DNA of 12,736 bases from an uncultured Marmoricola sp. (GTDB taxonomy: Bacteria; Actinomycetota; Actinomycetes; Propionibacteriales; Nocardioidaceae). Where the stretch lies: assembly GCA_937868455.1 (NCBI GenBank), contig CALMMO010000185.1:1-12736 (forward strand), in the 5' to 3' direction. The notes under the pieces are model-generated. The model did no database searches, had not been told where the DNA came from, and saw only the letters and a program-made list of their open reading frames with translations. The position numbers and the translations under genes were made by a program. Every line of letters starts with the position of its first letter. The stretch's first letter is position 1. Shown one piece after another: positions 6,414 to 12,736 of this stretch.

Positions 6414-7330
6414 CCTCGACTGCGTGGGGTGTCGTGGTCGGGGCCGGGTTCGGGGTCGGAGTCGTCATATTGATCGCTGCCGCGTTGGCAGCCCGCAAGC
6501 CAGCCCTCGATGTTCGAGTGCTGCCATATCTACGAGATCTGCCGGCTGCCTCACGGCTCAGCGGTCTATCCTCCTCGGCGCCGCCGTTGTTTGCCGCGCC
6601 GCTAGCTTCCGTGGCGCGCTGGCTCGACAAGGTGCTGGGAGGTTCGGCCTCGATTCGCCGCAGGCTCGAGCGAGCCAACCTTGATCTGAGCGTCCACGAC
6701 TTCCGGGTGCAGCAGGCGCTATGGGGGTTGATCGGGTTCGCCGTCGCTGCAGTGCCCACAGTGTGGTGGTCGCTGACAAACCCTTCTCGGGCACTGCCGT
6801 TGGCATTGGGATGTGGTGCGGCCGGCCTAGCCGGGGTGATGCTGCGCGAAAACCGACTCACCGCTCAGGTGAACGCCCGCGAGCGCCAGATGCTCGCGGA
6901 GTTCCCGATCTTGGCTGAGTTACTGGCCCTTTCAGTTGCGGCAGGAGAGAGCATCATTGCCGCACTTGAACGCGTCACACAGCGAAGTCACGGGGAGTTC
7001 TCCGGCGAACTGGTGAGGGTGTTGGCCGACGTACGCACCGGAACGGCTGTCACCAAGGCCTTCGACAACCTCGCGGCTCGCACGGGGTTGCCGATCGTGG
7101 CGCGATTTGCCGAGGGAGTCGCAGTCGCCGTTGAGCGTGGCACGCCGTTGGCCGATGTCCTGCACGCGCAAGCGAGCGACGTACGCGAGGCAACCCGACG
7201 CGCCCTGATTGAAACCGGTGCGCGCAAAGAGGTGGCGATGATGGTGCCAGTTGTCTTCTTGCTGTTGCCGCTGACCATCGTCTTCGCTTTCTATCCAGGA
7301 CTTGCAGGACTTCATTTGGTGGCGCCATGA
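6410..7330 (+). CDS. tadC: Tad inner-membrane platform protein TadC (T2SSF domain)
   Basis: A 306-residue membrane protein from GTG 6410. It has an N-terminal helix (about 5-27) and two adjacent helices at about 102-120 and 125-145. The T2SSF domain (about 163-275) contains EFPILAELLALSVAAGESII, RVLADVRTGTAVTKAFDNLA and FAEGVAVAVERGTPLADVL. A final hydrophobic segment (about 277-300, MMVPVVFLLLPLTIVFAFYP) ends the protein. The Arg-rich RRRLERANL segment at about 80-90 is expected on the cytoplasmic side. It is the partner of TadB. The start overlaps the tadB stop and the stop overlaps the next ATG (ATGA at 7327-7330), so the operon is tightly packed. Confidence 0.93.
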   Translation: MTSTAWGVVVGAGFGVGVVILIAAALAARKPALDVRVLPYLRDLPAASRLSGLSSSAPPLFAAPLASVARWLDKVLGGSASIRRRLERANLDLSVHDFRVQQALWGLIGFAVAAVPTVWWSLTNPSRALPLALGCGAAGLAGVMLRENRLTAQVNARERQMLAEFPILAELLALSVAAGESIIAALERVTQRSHGEFSGELVRVLADVRTGTAVTKAFDNLAARTGLPIVARFAEGVAVAVERGTPLADVLHAQASDVREATRRALIETGARKEVAMMVPVVFLLLPLTIVFAFYPGLAGLHLVAP

Positions 7331-7491
7331 GAAAGGTGAAGTGGATGCGCAAACGCGATGATCGCGGCGACGTGCCCGGATGGGTGCTGATCACAGTGAT
7401 GACGGCTGGTTTGGTCGCCGCATTGTGGGCAGTGGCCGGGCCTGCCCTAACCCAGTTGCTCCAACAGGCACTCTCATCTGTGGGTGGATGA
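7327..7491 (+). CDS. Small pilin-like peptide of the Tad cluster (Flp-position protein)
   Basis: A 54-residue protein starting inside the tadC stop (ATGA). It has a basic leader (MRKVKWMRKRDDRG), one membrane helix (about 20-38, VLITVMTAGLVAALWAVAG) and a short amphipathic tail (PALTQLLQQALSSVGG). Size, topology and position between tadC and tadE match the Flp/DUF4244-like peptide of actinobacterial tad clusters (Rv3656c position). After Gly14 the mature sequence would begin DVPGW, so the Glu at +5 found in classical Flp pilins is absent (Trp instead). It is therefore either a pilin processed in another way or a membrane subunit that is not cleaved. The gene is easily missed because of its size. 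Confidence 0.85.
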   Translation: MRKVKWMRKRDDRGDVPGWVLITVMTAGLVAALWAVAGPALTQLLQQALSSVGG

Positions 7492-7877
7492 AGCCACACT
7501 CTCGCGACGACCACGGCGCCGCGGTCGTCGATTTCGTCTTGGTGAGCATGGTGTTGGTGCCGCTCGTGTTGGGCATCATCCAGGTCGCCTTGGTGCTCCA
7601 TGTGCGCAACACGTTGACGGCTGCCGCCACCGAGGGCGCCAGGTACGGCGCCGCAATCGATCGCTCACCCCTCGATGCCGCGGCAAAGACGCGCACCCAA
7701 ATCACCGCCTCGATCGCCGATCGATTCGCCTCGGCTGTCACCGGCACTCAGCGGGTGGTGTCTGGGGTCGATGAGATTGAGGTGCATGTTGTTGCCGATG
7801 TGCCACCGCTCGGCTTGTGGGGCCCTGCGATCCGCCTCAATGTCTATGGCCACGCGGTCAAGGAGGCGGCACCGTGA
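7488..7877 (+). CDS. tadE: TadE-like pseudopilin
   Basis: A 129-residue protein from ATG 7488, overlapping the previous stop (ATGA). The frame is open further upstream, but the overlap, the short basic leader (MKPHSRDDHG) and the immediate helix decide this start. The TadE signature AAVVDFVLVSMVLVPLVLGI follows (about residues 11-30), with Asp in the +5 position usually filled by Glu, and then the typical NTLTAAATEGARYGAA segment of TadE proteins (about 42-57). The remaining globular part (about 60-129) would lie outside the membrane. TadE-like minor pseudopilins are thought to help start or stabilise Tad pili. AGGAGG near its 3' end serves the next gene. Confidence 0.9.
   Translation: MKPHSRDDHGAAVVDFVLVSMVLVPLVLGIIQVALVLHVRNTLTAAATEGARYGAAIDRSPLDAAAKTRTQITASIADRFASAVTGTQRVVSGVDEIEVHVVADVPPLGLWGPAIRLNVYGHAVKEAAP
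7861..7866 (+). promoter_or_regulatory. Strong ribosome-binding site for the second TadE-like gene
   Basis: AGGAGG inside the 3' end of the tadE coding sequence, seven bases before GTG 7874. It supports the GTG as the real start although it overlaps the tadE stop codon (GTGA at 7874-7877). Confidence 0.75.
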
Positions 7878-8317
7878 GCCGCGCTCGCGATGACTCGGGC
7901 ACCGCGATCGTCGAGTTCGTCTGGTTAGCGGTGCTGTTGCTCATCCCGTTGGTGTACGTCGTGCTGGGCGTCTTCGAAGTGCAACGTGCTGCCTATGCCG
8001 CATCAACCGCGGCACGCTCAGCTGGTCGAGCATTCGTGACCTCACCGTCGGAAGCGGCTGCTCGGCCCCGGGCTCAATCCGCTGCCCGACTTGCCTTTGA
8101 GGATCAAGGCCTTGCCGGTGCACCGTTGGGCCTTGAAGTGACCTGTTCACCCTCGCCAACGAATTGTTTGGCCCCAGGATCGGTGGTCTCAATCGAGGTC
8201 AGGTCATCGGTGGCGCTGCCCCTCTTCCCAATCATCTTGGGGCGTCATACGCCACGCATCGCGGTGTCCGCAGTGCACACCTCGCCATATGGGACCTACC
8301 GAAATGACCGCCCATGA
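7874..8317 (+). CDS. Second TadE-like pseudopilin (TadF position)
   Basis: A 147-residue protein starting at GTG 7874. The leader MSRARDDSG is followed by TAIVEFVWLAVLLLIPLVYV, a textbook TadE/pseudopilin helix with Glu14 at +5 after Gly9. The AAYAASTAARSAGRAFVTSP segment after the helix is also typical of TadE-like proteins. The extracytoplasmic part has two Cys (EVTCSPSPTNC, about residues 101-109) close enough for a disulfide loop. In Mycobacterium the equivalent is Rv3655c-like. It lies between TadE and the TadG-like gene with four-base overlaps on both sides. Of the four small Tad proteins here, it alone keeps the classical Glu5, so it is the best candidate for cleavage by a prepilin peptidase. 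Confidence 0.88.
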   Translation: MSRARDDSGTAIVEFVWLAVLLLIPLVYVVLGVFEVQRAAYAASTAARSAGRAFVTSPSEAAARPRAQSAARLAFEDQGLAGAPLGLEVTCSPSPTNCLAPGSVVSIEVRSSVALPLFPIILGRHTPRIAVSAVHTSPYGTYRNDRP

Positions 8318-8739
8318 AACGCGATGACAACGGCCAGGTCAGTGTGCTGATCGTCGGGTTCTTTGCGATCTTGATCGTGCTGATCGGTGCCGTCGTCGAT
8401 GCCAGCGCCGCGTTCTTGCAGCGGGCCGCGCTGAACTCCATTGCCGACTCGGCCGCGCTGGCGGCGACCGAGGGCATCAAGAGCGAGTACATCTACACCC
8501 AGGGTCTAGATAGAGAGGCCCGGATCGACGCTAGGGCTGCCGCCGACTATGCCCAGAGCTATTTGGCTCAGTCGGGTGCCCAAGCCAGTTATCCCGGGCT
8601 GCGAGCGCAGATCTCGGCGGATGGAAATGTCGTGCGGGTGCGGTTGAGCGCCCCGATCAACCTGCCGATTCCGGTGCCGGGTGTGGTGAGTCGGCCCGTC
8701 GTGACTGCCGAGGCCGAATCGCTCTTGCTCGTGCAATGA
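8314..8739 (+). CDS. TadG-like pilus assembly protein (Rv3654c-type)
   Basis: A 141-residue protein overlapping the previous stop (ATGA). The leader MKRDDNG precedes a hydrophobic helix (about 9-30, VSVLIVGFFAILIVLIGAVV). The conserved DASAAFLQRAALNSIADSAA then LAATEG block is the signature of TadE/TadG-like Flp assembly proteins. The rest (about 53-141) ends in a beta-rich segment (NVVRVRLSAPINLPIPVPGV) of the kind seen in this family. Unlike full-length TadG proteins (300 or more residues) it has no von Willebrand A domain. It is the last gene of the tad operon, and a 115-base gap without an obvious terminator follows. A decayed copy of its 3' part lies at about 789-1040. Confidence 0.88.
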   Translation: MKRDDNGQVSVLIVGFFAILIVLIGAVVDASAAFLQRAALNSIADSAALAATEGIKSEYIYTQGLDREARIDARAAADYAQSYLAQSGAQASYPGLRAQISADGNVVRVRLSAPINLPIPVPGVVSRPVVTAEAESLLLVQ

Positions 8740-8843
8740 CTCAACCTTTTGGCTGATGGCGCTTAGGCAGGTTCGGTCACCTGGGCGATCCGAAATAGGG
8801 GTCCGCTCACAAGACTGGTTGGCACCTGCACCTACGACCCTTC

Positions 8844-8848
8844 AAGGA
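8844..8848 (+). promoter_or_regulatory. Ribosome-binding site fixing the start of the acyltransferase-like gene
   Basis: AAGGA lies six bases before ATG 8855. It favours that start over an in-frame upstream ATG at 8756, whose extra 33 residues are not family-like and overlap the flank shared with the tadG relic. Confidence 0.6.
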
Positions 8849-8854
8849 CGCGAC

Positions 8855-10174
8855 ATGACCGCCACCGTCGTGATCGACCGAACCCAGATCCAGCCTCAAC
8901 TTCCCGCGTCCTCTCCGCATCTGCTGGAGCGACTCAAGATCCGCAAACCAGGCGCCACGAAGTCCCGCGTCGCAGGCATCGACATCGCACGTGCGGTCGC
9001 AATGATCGGCATGTTGATCGCGCACACGGTGCTGCCGCAAGGTGGAAGTGGCAGCTCGTCTGGGTCGAACCCATCTGCTGACGCTGTCGTCGAAGCGGTG
9101 CCACATGCGCTGTCGTGGGAGTTCCTTGCCCCGCTCCACGAGTTGGTGTCAGGGCGCGCGCAGGCGACCTTCGTCATCTTGGCCGGGCTCATGGTGGGCA
9201 TGATGGCCATGCGCGCGACCACGGTGAGTGAGCGTTGGCGTTTGCGCAAGCAGTTGGTCATCAGGGGTTTGATCCTGATGGTGATCGGCGTCGCGATGCA
9301 GGCCGCCGGAATGGCGATTGTGCAGATCCTGTCGGTCTACGGCGCCTACTTCTTGCTAAGCCCACTGCTGCTCACGTTGCGGCGCCGTACTTTGTTGGCG
9401 GCCTCGGCTGCGATGGCACTGCTGGGACCTGCGACGCTGCTCTTCGCGACCCAGCGGGGCTGGATGGCCTCGATTTATGGCACGGTGATGAACGCAAGTT
9501 CAAGCAGTGGCAGCTCGGGCATCGACTACACCGCGCGCCCTGACTATTGGCACAACCTGATCTCGACCTTCTGGGACAACATGGCGATGCAGCCAGCCCA
9601 GACCATCTTCAACGGCACCTATCCGTTGTGGCCCGAGATTGCGCTCTTCTTGTTTGGTATGGCGCTGGGCCGCACCAAACTCTCCTCACCGACCACTGCC
9701 AGGGTGCTGGCCCTAGGCGGGCTGGCTGGCATCGTGACTGTGCCGATCTTCGCCTCGATGCTCACCAATGCGTTCCCCAACAACATCTACGTCAGCATGC
9801 TCACTGACACGGCTGGTCACAGCGGCACCACCGCCTGCCTGCTCTACGGCATGTCCGTGGCTAGCTGTGTGCTTGGTTTGGCGCTGTTTGCCGCGAGGCA
9901 CTGGCCACGGGCCACTCGGCCGATGGCGCTGCTGGGCACGTGGTCATTGACCTTCTACCTCTTCCACGCGTTCTGGTTGACTGCCTTCCACACCTACCCG
10001 TTCTCCATCGAAATCGGGATCGACACCCCGACAGGTTGGCGCCAGTTGGTCACGCTGGCCATGTGGGTCGCCATTCCAAGCGTGGTCATGGTGGCGGCCT
10101 GGGCGACTGGTCGCAGGGGGCCTGCGGAGGCCCTGCTGCACAGTGCAGCGACGTTGGCTGGAAGGAAGAGATGA
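8855..10174 (+). CDS. Multi-pass membrane acyltransferase-like protein (DUF418/DUF1624, HGSNAT-type)
   Basis: A 439-residue polytopic protein. After a soluble N-terminus (about 1-37), the motif RVAGIDIARAVAMIGMLIAH spans residues 38-57. This is the hallmark of the DUF1624/DUF418 group, related to heparan-alpha-glucosaminide N-acetyltransferase, with Asp43, Arg46 and His57 in the conserved positions. About nine to ten more membrane helices follow. C-terminal features include FLFGMALGRTKL and LGTWSLTFYLFHAFWL, the latter resembling the conserved DUF418 ending. A Gly/Ser-rich loop (about 62-72) and NASSSSGSSG (about 210-220) sit in probable extracellular loops. The likely role is transfer of an acyl group to an envelope sugar or lipid. 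The substrate is unknown. Its TGA overlaps the hydrolase ATG. Confidence 0.8.
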   Translation: MTATVVIDRTQIQPQLPASSPHLLERLKIRKPGATKSRVAGIDIARAVAMIGMLIAHTVLPQGGSGSSSGSNPSADAVVEAVPHALSWEFLAPLHELVSGRAQATFVILAGLMVGMMAMRATTVSERWRLRKQLVIRGLILMVIGVAMQAAGMAIVQILSVYGAYFLLSPLLLTLRRRTLLAASAAMALLGPATLLFATQRGWMASIYGTVMNASSSSGSSGIDYTARPDYWHNLISTFWDNMAMQPAQTIFNGTYPLWPEIALFLFGMALGRTKLSSPTTARVLALGGLAGIVTVPIFASMLTNAFPNNIYVSMLTDTAGHSGTTACLLYGMSVASCVLGLALFAARHWPRATRPMALLGTWSLTFYLFHAFWLTAFHTYPFSIEIGIDTPTGWRQLVTLAMWVAIPSVVMVAAWATGRRGPAEALLHSAATLAGRKR

Positions 10175-11433
10175 TGAAGATGCGCAGGGCATTGGTCGCG
10201 CTGGTCGCGGCTTCGACATTGGCGGGGTGCGCTCTGAACTCCGCCGCGAAGCCGACACCCACGTCGCCGCAGGTCGAGGGCTACACATTCGCTGCCGGCA
10301 TGGTTGATGCGGGCGCGGGGTCACAGACCTATACCAAGTTCAATGGCACGATCGGCATCCCTGCGACACCAGGGCCACACCCCGTTGTGGTTGTGGTCCA
10401 CGGGTCGTACTACCCCTGCATCACCCTGGGCTCGAACAAACTCTTCACCCGCGATGTCTCGACCACCAAAGAGCCTGACGTGTGCGGTCCTGAGTCCAAT
10501 GCCTCCGACGACGCCCTTGCCTATGGACCTGACTACGTGCGAGCCAGTGCTTCCTTCGCCACCTTGGTTAAAGAACTTGCCAACCGAGGGTTCGTGGTGG
10601 TTGCGCCCGACGTACACGCCAAAGACGCCTTGTGGAGCGGCGCCGAGGGAAGTCAAGGCCCTGTCACAACCTCGATCGTGAAAGCTCACCTTGCGCTGCT
10701 GGCCGATCTCAACAAGGGCATCTCCCATTCGCTCCCATTCGCGGGGGCGCTCAAGGGGGCAGTCGATATGGGATCGCTGGCGTTTGTGGGGCATTCCAGT
10801 GGAGGTATGTATGTGCTCGAACCGCAATTGACCAAGGATTTCCCTGCAGCCAAGGTTGCCGTTGCGCTGGAGCCAGCCCGGGCAGGCGACACCGACCTCA
10901 CCAACTCCGCAGCCTTGGCAGGCGTGATGGTGGTGGGCGGCGTGTGCGACGAACAAGTGTCGGGAGATCGCGAACCTAGGCGATTGGCTGCTGACTACGC
11001 CAAAGCAAACCCGCGCGTGCCCACCGTGCACGCCTCCTTGGCCGGCACCACCCACCTCGGCCTGCTTCAAGGTGGCGGTGACACGACGATAGGCATGACC
11101 AGGCCGACGCCGAACCCCCGAGCCTGCACGAAGGCCCGATTGGCCAAGCCTGCCGACATGCAGACTGCAGCAGCGCAGATCACCGCTGAATTCATCGAAC
11201 AAGTCATGAGCGGTGCTCGCTCGTTGACGATCGCGACGCCGTCTTCCCCGATGGTGAAGGTGAGGAGTTTGACCTCTGGCGTCAGCCTCAAGACCGAGCC
11301 GGCAACGAGCCTTCCCGCGATTACGGTGGCCAACACCGTGAGGTTCTTCCCTGGCAAGGGTGCGCCCCTGCCTCCCGCTCCGACTGGGTTGAGGTTGCAC
11401 TGGTCCAAGAACGGTGGCAACAAGTACGACTAG
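10171..11433 (+). CDS. Lipoprotein alpha/beta hydrolase (secreted esterase/lipase-like)
   Basis: A 420-residue exported protein. The signal peptide MMKMRRALVALVAASTLAGC ends in an LAGC lipobox (Cys20 lipidated), which anchors it to the outer face of the membrane. An alpha/beta-hydrolase core follows: VVVVVHG (about 72-78, oxyanion region), nucleophile elbow GHSSGG at 207-212 (Ser209), likely acid Asp260 in GVCDEQ, and likely base His295 in GTTHLG. Paired Cys residues (83, 105, 259 and another near 322) may form disulfides, as in secreted actinobacterial lipases. ATG 10174 is equally possible, since AAGGA at 10162-10166 is better spaced for it. It overlaps the acyltransferase-like gene by ATGA, so the two are co-translated. 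The tail after about 350 is not recognised. Confidence 0.85.
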   Translation: MMKMRRALVALVAASTLAGCALNSAAKPTPTSPQVEGYTFAAGMVDAGAGSQTYTKFNGTIGIPATPGPHPVVVVVHGSYYPCITLGSNKLFTRDVSTTKEPDVCGPESNASDDALAYGPDYVRASASFATLVKELANRGFVVVAPDVHAKDALWSGAEGSQGPVTTSIVKAHLALLADLNKGISHSLPFAGALKGAVDMGSLAFVGHSSGGMYVLEPQLTKDFPAAKVAVALEPARAGDTDLTNSAALAGVMVVGGVCDEQVSGDREPRRLAADYAKANPRVPTVHASLAGTTHLGLLQGGGDTTIGMTRPTPNPRACTKARLAKPADMQTAAAQITAEFIEQVMSGARSLTIATPSSPMVKVRSLTSGVSLKTEPATSLPAITVANTVRFFPGKGAPLPPAPTGLRLHWSKNGGNKYD

Positions 11434-11540
11434 GGGGCGTCACGAAACTGGTCGGTGGCTCGGAGGACTTTCCTAACGTGTCCCAACCTCTCGGTGCTGC
11501 ACCCCGTCTGCTCGATACGACTGGTGCCGACCAGACCAAG

Positions 11541-11557
11541 TAACGTACCGGCTTGTG
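11541..11557 (+). promoter_or_regulatory. Candidate -10 element and leaderless start of prfB
   Basis: TAACGT at 11541-11546 resembles an actinobacterial -10 box, and transcription would then begin about at the GTG start codon (11555-11557). There is no purine-rich ribosome-binding site before the GTG, which fits a leaderless mRNA, common in this phylum. The -35 region (about 11518-11523) is weak. Inference from spacing only. Confidence 0.4.
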
Positions 11558-12664
11558 GCTACCGACTTCGATGCAGCAATCAAGCAACTTCAGGCGACCA
11601 TGACATCGGTCGAGAAGGTGCTCGACGTGCCGGCCATGGATGCTGAGATCGCCACGCTCGGTGAGCAGGTTGCTGCCCCCGACTTGTGGGATGACCAAGC
11701 CAATGCCCAGCGGGTCACTGGTCGACTCAGCGTCCTTCAGGGTGAGTTGGAGCGACTCAACAGTTTGAAGTCGCGCATTGACGACCTCGACGTACTCGTT
11801 GAATTGGCCAACGAAGAAGGCGACGCCGACTCGATCACCGAGGCAGACGCCGAACTCGTTCGACTGCAAAAATCTGTTGAACAACTCGAGGTCCGCACCC
11901 TGCTCAGTGGTGAGTACGACGACCGCGAAGCCCTGATCACGATTCGCTCAGGTGCGGGCGGGGTTGATGCCGCAGACTTCGCCGAGATGCTGATGCGGAT
12001 GTACATCAGATGGGCTGAGCGCAACAAGTACCCAGTCGAGGTCTATGACACCTCCTATGCCGAAGAGGCGGGGTTGAAGTCGGCGACCTTCTCGGTGCGC
12101 GGGCCTTACACCTACGGCACCTTGAGCGTGGAGGCAGGCACTCACCGGTTGGTGCGCATCAGCCCCTTCGACAACCAAGGCCGTCGCCAAACCAGTTTCG
12201 CTGCGGTCGAGGTCGTGCCGGTGCTTGAGCAGACTGATGAAGTCGATATCCCTGAAGAAGAAGTGCGCGTCGATGTTTACCGATCCAGCGGACCGGGTGG
12301 CCAGTCGGTCAACACCACCGACTCTGCAGTGCGATTGACTCACATCCCGACCGGCACTGTGGTGAGCTGCCAAAACGAGAAGTCGCAGCTACAAAACAAG
12401 GCCAGCGCGATGGTGATCTTGAAGGCCAAACTCCTTGCGTTGAAGAAGGCCGAGGAGAAGGCCCACCTCGATGAGTTGCGTGGAGACGTGGCGGCAAGCT
12501 GGGGTGACCAGATGCGCAACTACGTGCTCAACCCCTACCAACTGGTCAAGGACCTACGCACCGGCCAAGAGTCGGGCAACCCACAGTCAGTGCTCGATGG
12601 CGAGATCGATGACTTCCTGGAGGCTGGCATCCGCTGGCGCAGGGGAGCGGGCAAAGTCAGCTAG
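11555..12664 (+). CDS. prfB: Peptide chain release factor 2 (RF2)
   Basis: A 369-residue class I release factor that ends translation at UGA and UAA. The N-terminal coiled region (about 1-110) is followed by the [20 protein letters not shown] block, the stop-codon-reading motif SPF (in [10 protein letters not shown]), which is specific to RF2, and the catalytic GGQ loop ([20 protein letters not shown]) that triggers peptidyl-tRNA hydrolysis. The C-terminal DLRTG and [11 protein letters not shown] segments are typical. GTG 11555 gives a normal-length protein. The frame is continuous, so there is no in-frame UGA near codon 25 and no +1 programmed frameshift of the Escherichia coli type. A strong hairpin lies just downstream. 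In Actinobacteria ftsE and ftsX often follow, just beyond this window. Confidence 0.97.
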   Translation: MATDFDAAIKQLQATMTSVEKVLDVPAMDAEIATLGEQVAAPDLWDDQANAQRVTGRLSVLQGELERLNSLKSRIDDLDVLVELANEEGDADSITEADAELVRLQKSVEQLEVRTLLSGEYDDREALITIRSGAGGVDAADFAEMLMRMYIRWAERNKYPVEVYDTSYAEEAGLKSATFSVRGPYTYGTLSVEAGTHRLVRISPFDNQGRRQTSFAAVEVVPVLEQTDEVDIPEEEVRVDVYRSSGPGGQSVNTTDSAVRLTHIPTGTVVSCQNEKSQLQNKASAMVILKAKLLALKKAEEKAHLDELRGDVAASWGDQMRNYVLNPYQLVKDLRTGQESGNPQSVLDGEIDDFLEAGIRWRRGAGKVS

Positions 12665-12681
12665 CTTTGCGTGGCAGTTGT

Positions 12682-12715
12682 GCGCTTTGCGGGGGAGATC
12701 TCCCGGGCAAAGCGC
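12682..12715 (+). terminator. Hairpin terminator after prfB
   Basis: Arms GCGCTTTGC (12682-12690) and GCAAAGCGC (12707-12715) are perfectly complementary. The inner palindrome GGGAGATCTCCC extends the stem, giving a long GC-rich hairpin 18 bases after the stop. No T-run follows, which is common for actinobacterial terminators. Confidence 0.65.
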
Positions 12716-12736
12716 CAAAGTCACAAGTAAACCTGT

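Noticed and set aside
9940..10170. N-terminal extension of the hydrolase back to GTG 9940
   Set aside because: It would overlap the acyltransferase-like gene by over 200 bases and bury a clean signal peptide with lipobox; the ATG at 10171 or 10174 fits far better.
10321..11400. Long (359-residue) open frame antisense to the lipoprotein hydrolase
   Set aside because: Arg/His/Gly-rich shadow frame with no recognisable motif, lying opposite a clear lipoprotein gene.

Overview
The window looks like chromosomal DNA of a high-GC Gram-positive bacterium (Actinobacteria). The evidence is GC-rich coding with frequent GTG starts, a probably leaderless prfB, and a Tad/Flp-type secretion operon whose gene order (ATPase, two membrane platform proteins, a ~54-residue pilin-like peptide, two TadE-like proteins, a TadG-like protein) matches the Rv3659c-Rv3654c cluster of Mycobacterium and its relatives. 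Members of the Propionibacteriales (Nocardioides-like) seem plausible, but the sequence alone does not fix the genus.

Layout. (1) 168-698: a PH-domain/SHOCT protein. (2) 699-4350: a gene-poor, scrambled left flank. It holds a decayed copy of the 3' end of the TadG-like gene (about 789-1040), a possible 40-residue ORF, two small membrane proteins, an unplaced ORF (2562-2846), two broken ISL3-family transposase remnants lying head to head (about 2865-3650), a frameshifted copy of the middle of cpaF (about 3732-4152), and an antisense ORF fragment running up to the start of the real cpaF. (3) 4354-8739: the intact Tad operon of seven genes, each overlapping the next by 1-4 bases, so almost certainly one transcript with coupled translation. 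(4) 8855-11433: a membrane acyltransferase-like protein overlapping by ATGA with a lipoprotein alpha/beta hydrolase. (5) 11555-12664: prfB (release factor 2), followed by a strong hairpin.

How the genes work together. CpaF/TadA (ATPase), TadB and TadC (inner-membrane platform) would drive assembly or export of the pilin-like peptide and TadE/TadG-like pseudopilins. All four of these small proteins share an Arg-Asp-Asp-X-Gly motif just before their membrane helix. No prepilin peptidase, CpaB/RcpC, secretin or CpaE/Ssd-like gene is visible here, so those parts must be elsewhere or absent. The acyltransferase-like and hydrolase pair looks like a separate envelope-modification unit.

The most interesting observation is the left flank. 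Pieces of a second, diverged tad locus (cpaF' and tadG') sit upstream of the intact one, mixed with ISL3 debris. In the clearest stretch of cpaF' most differences from cpaF are synonymous, so the copy probably diverged as a working gene before it decayed. I found no clearly new multi-gene system; the novelty is in the relics, the shared pseudopilin leader motif and the acyltransferase/hydrolase pair.
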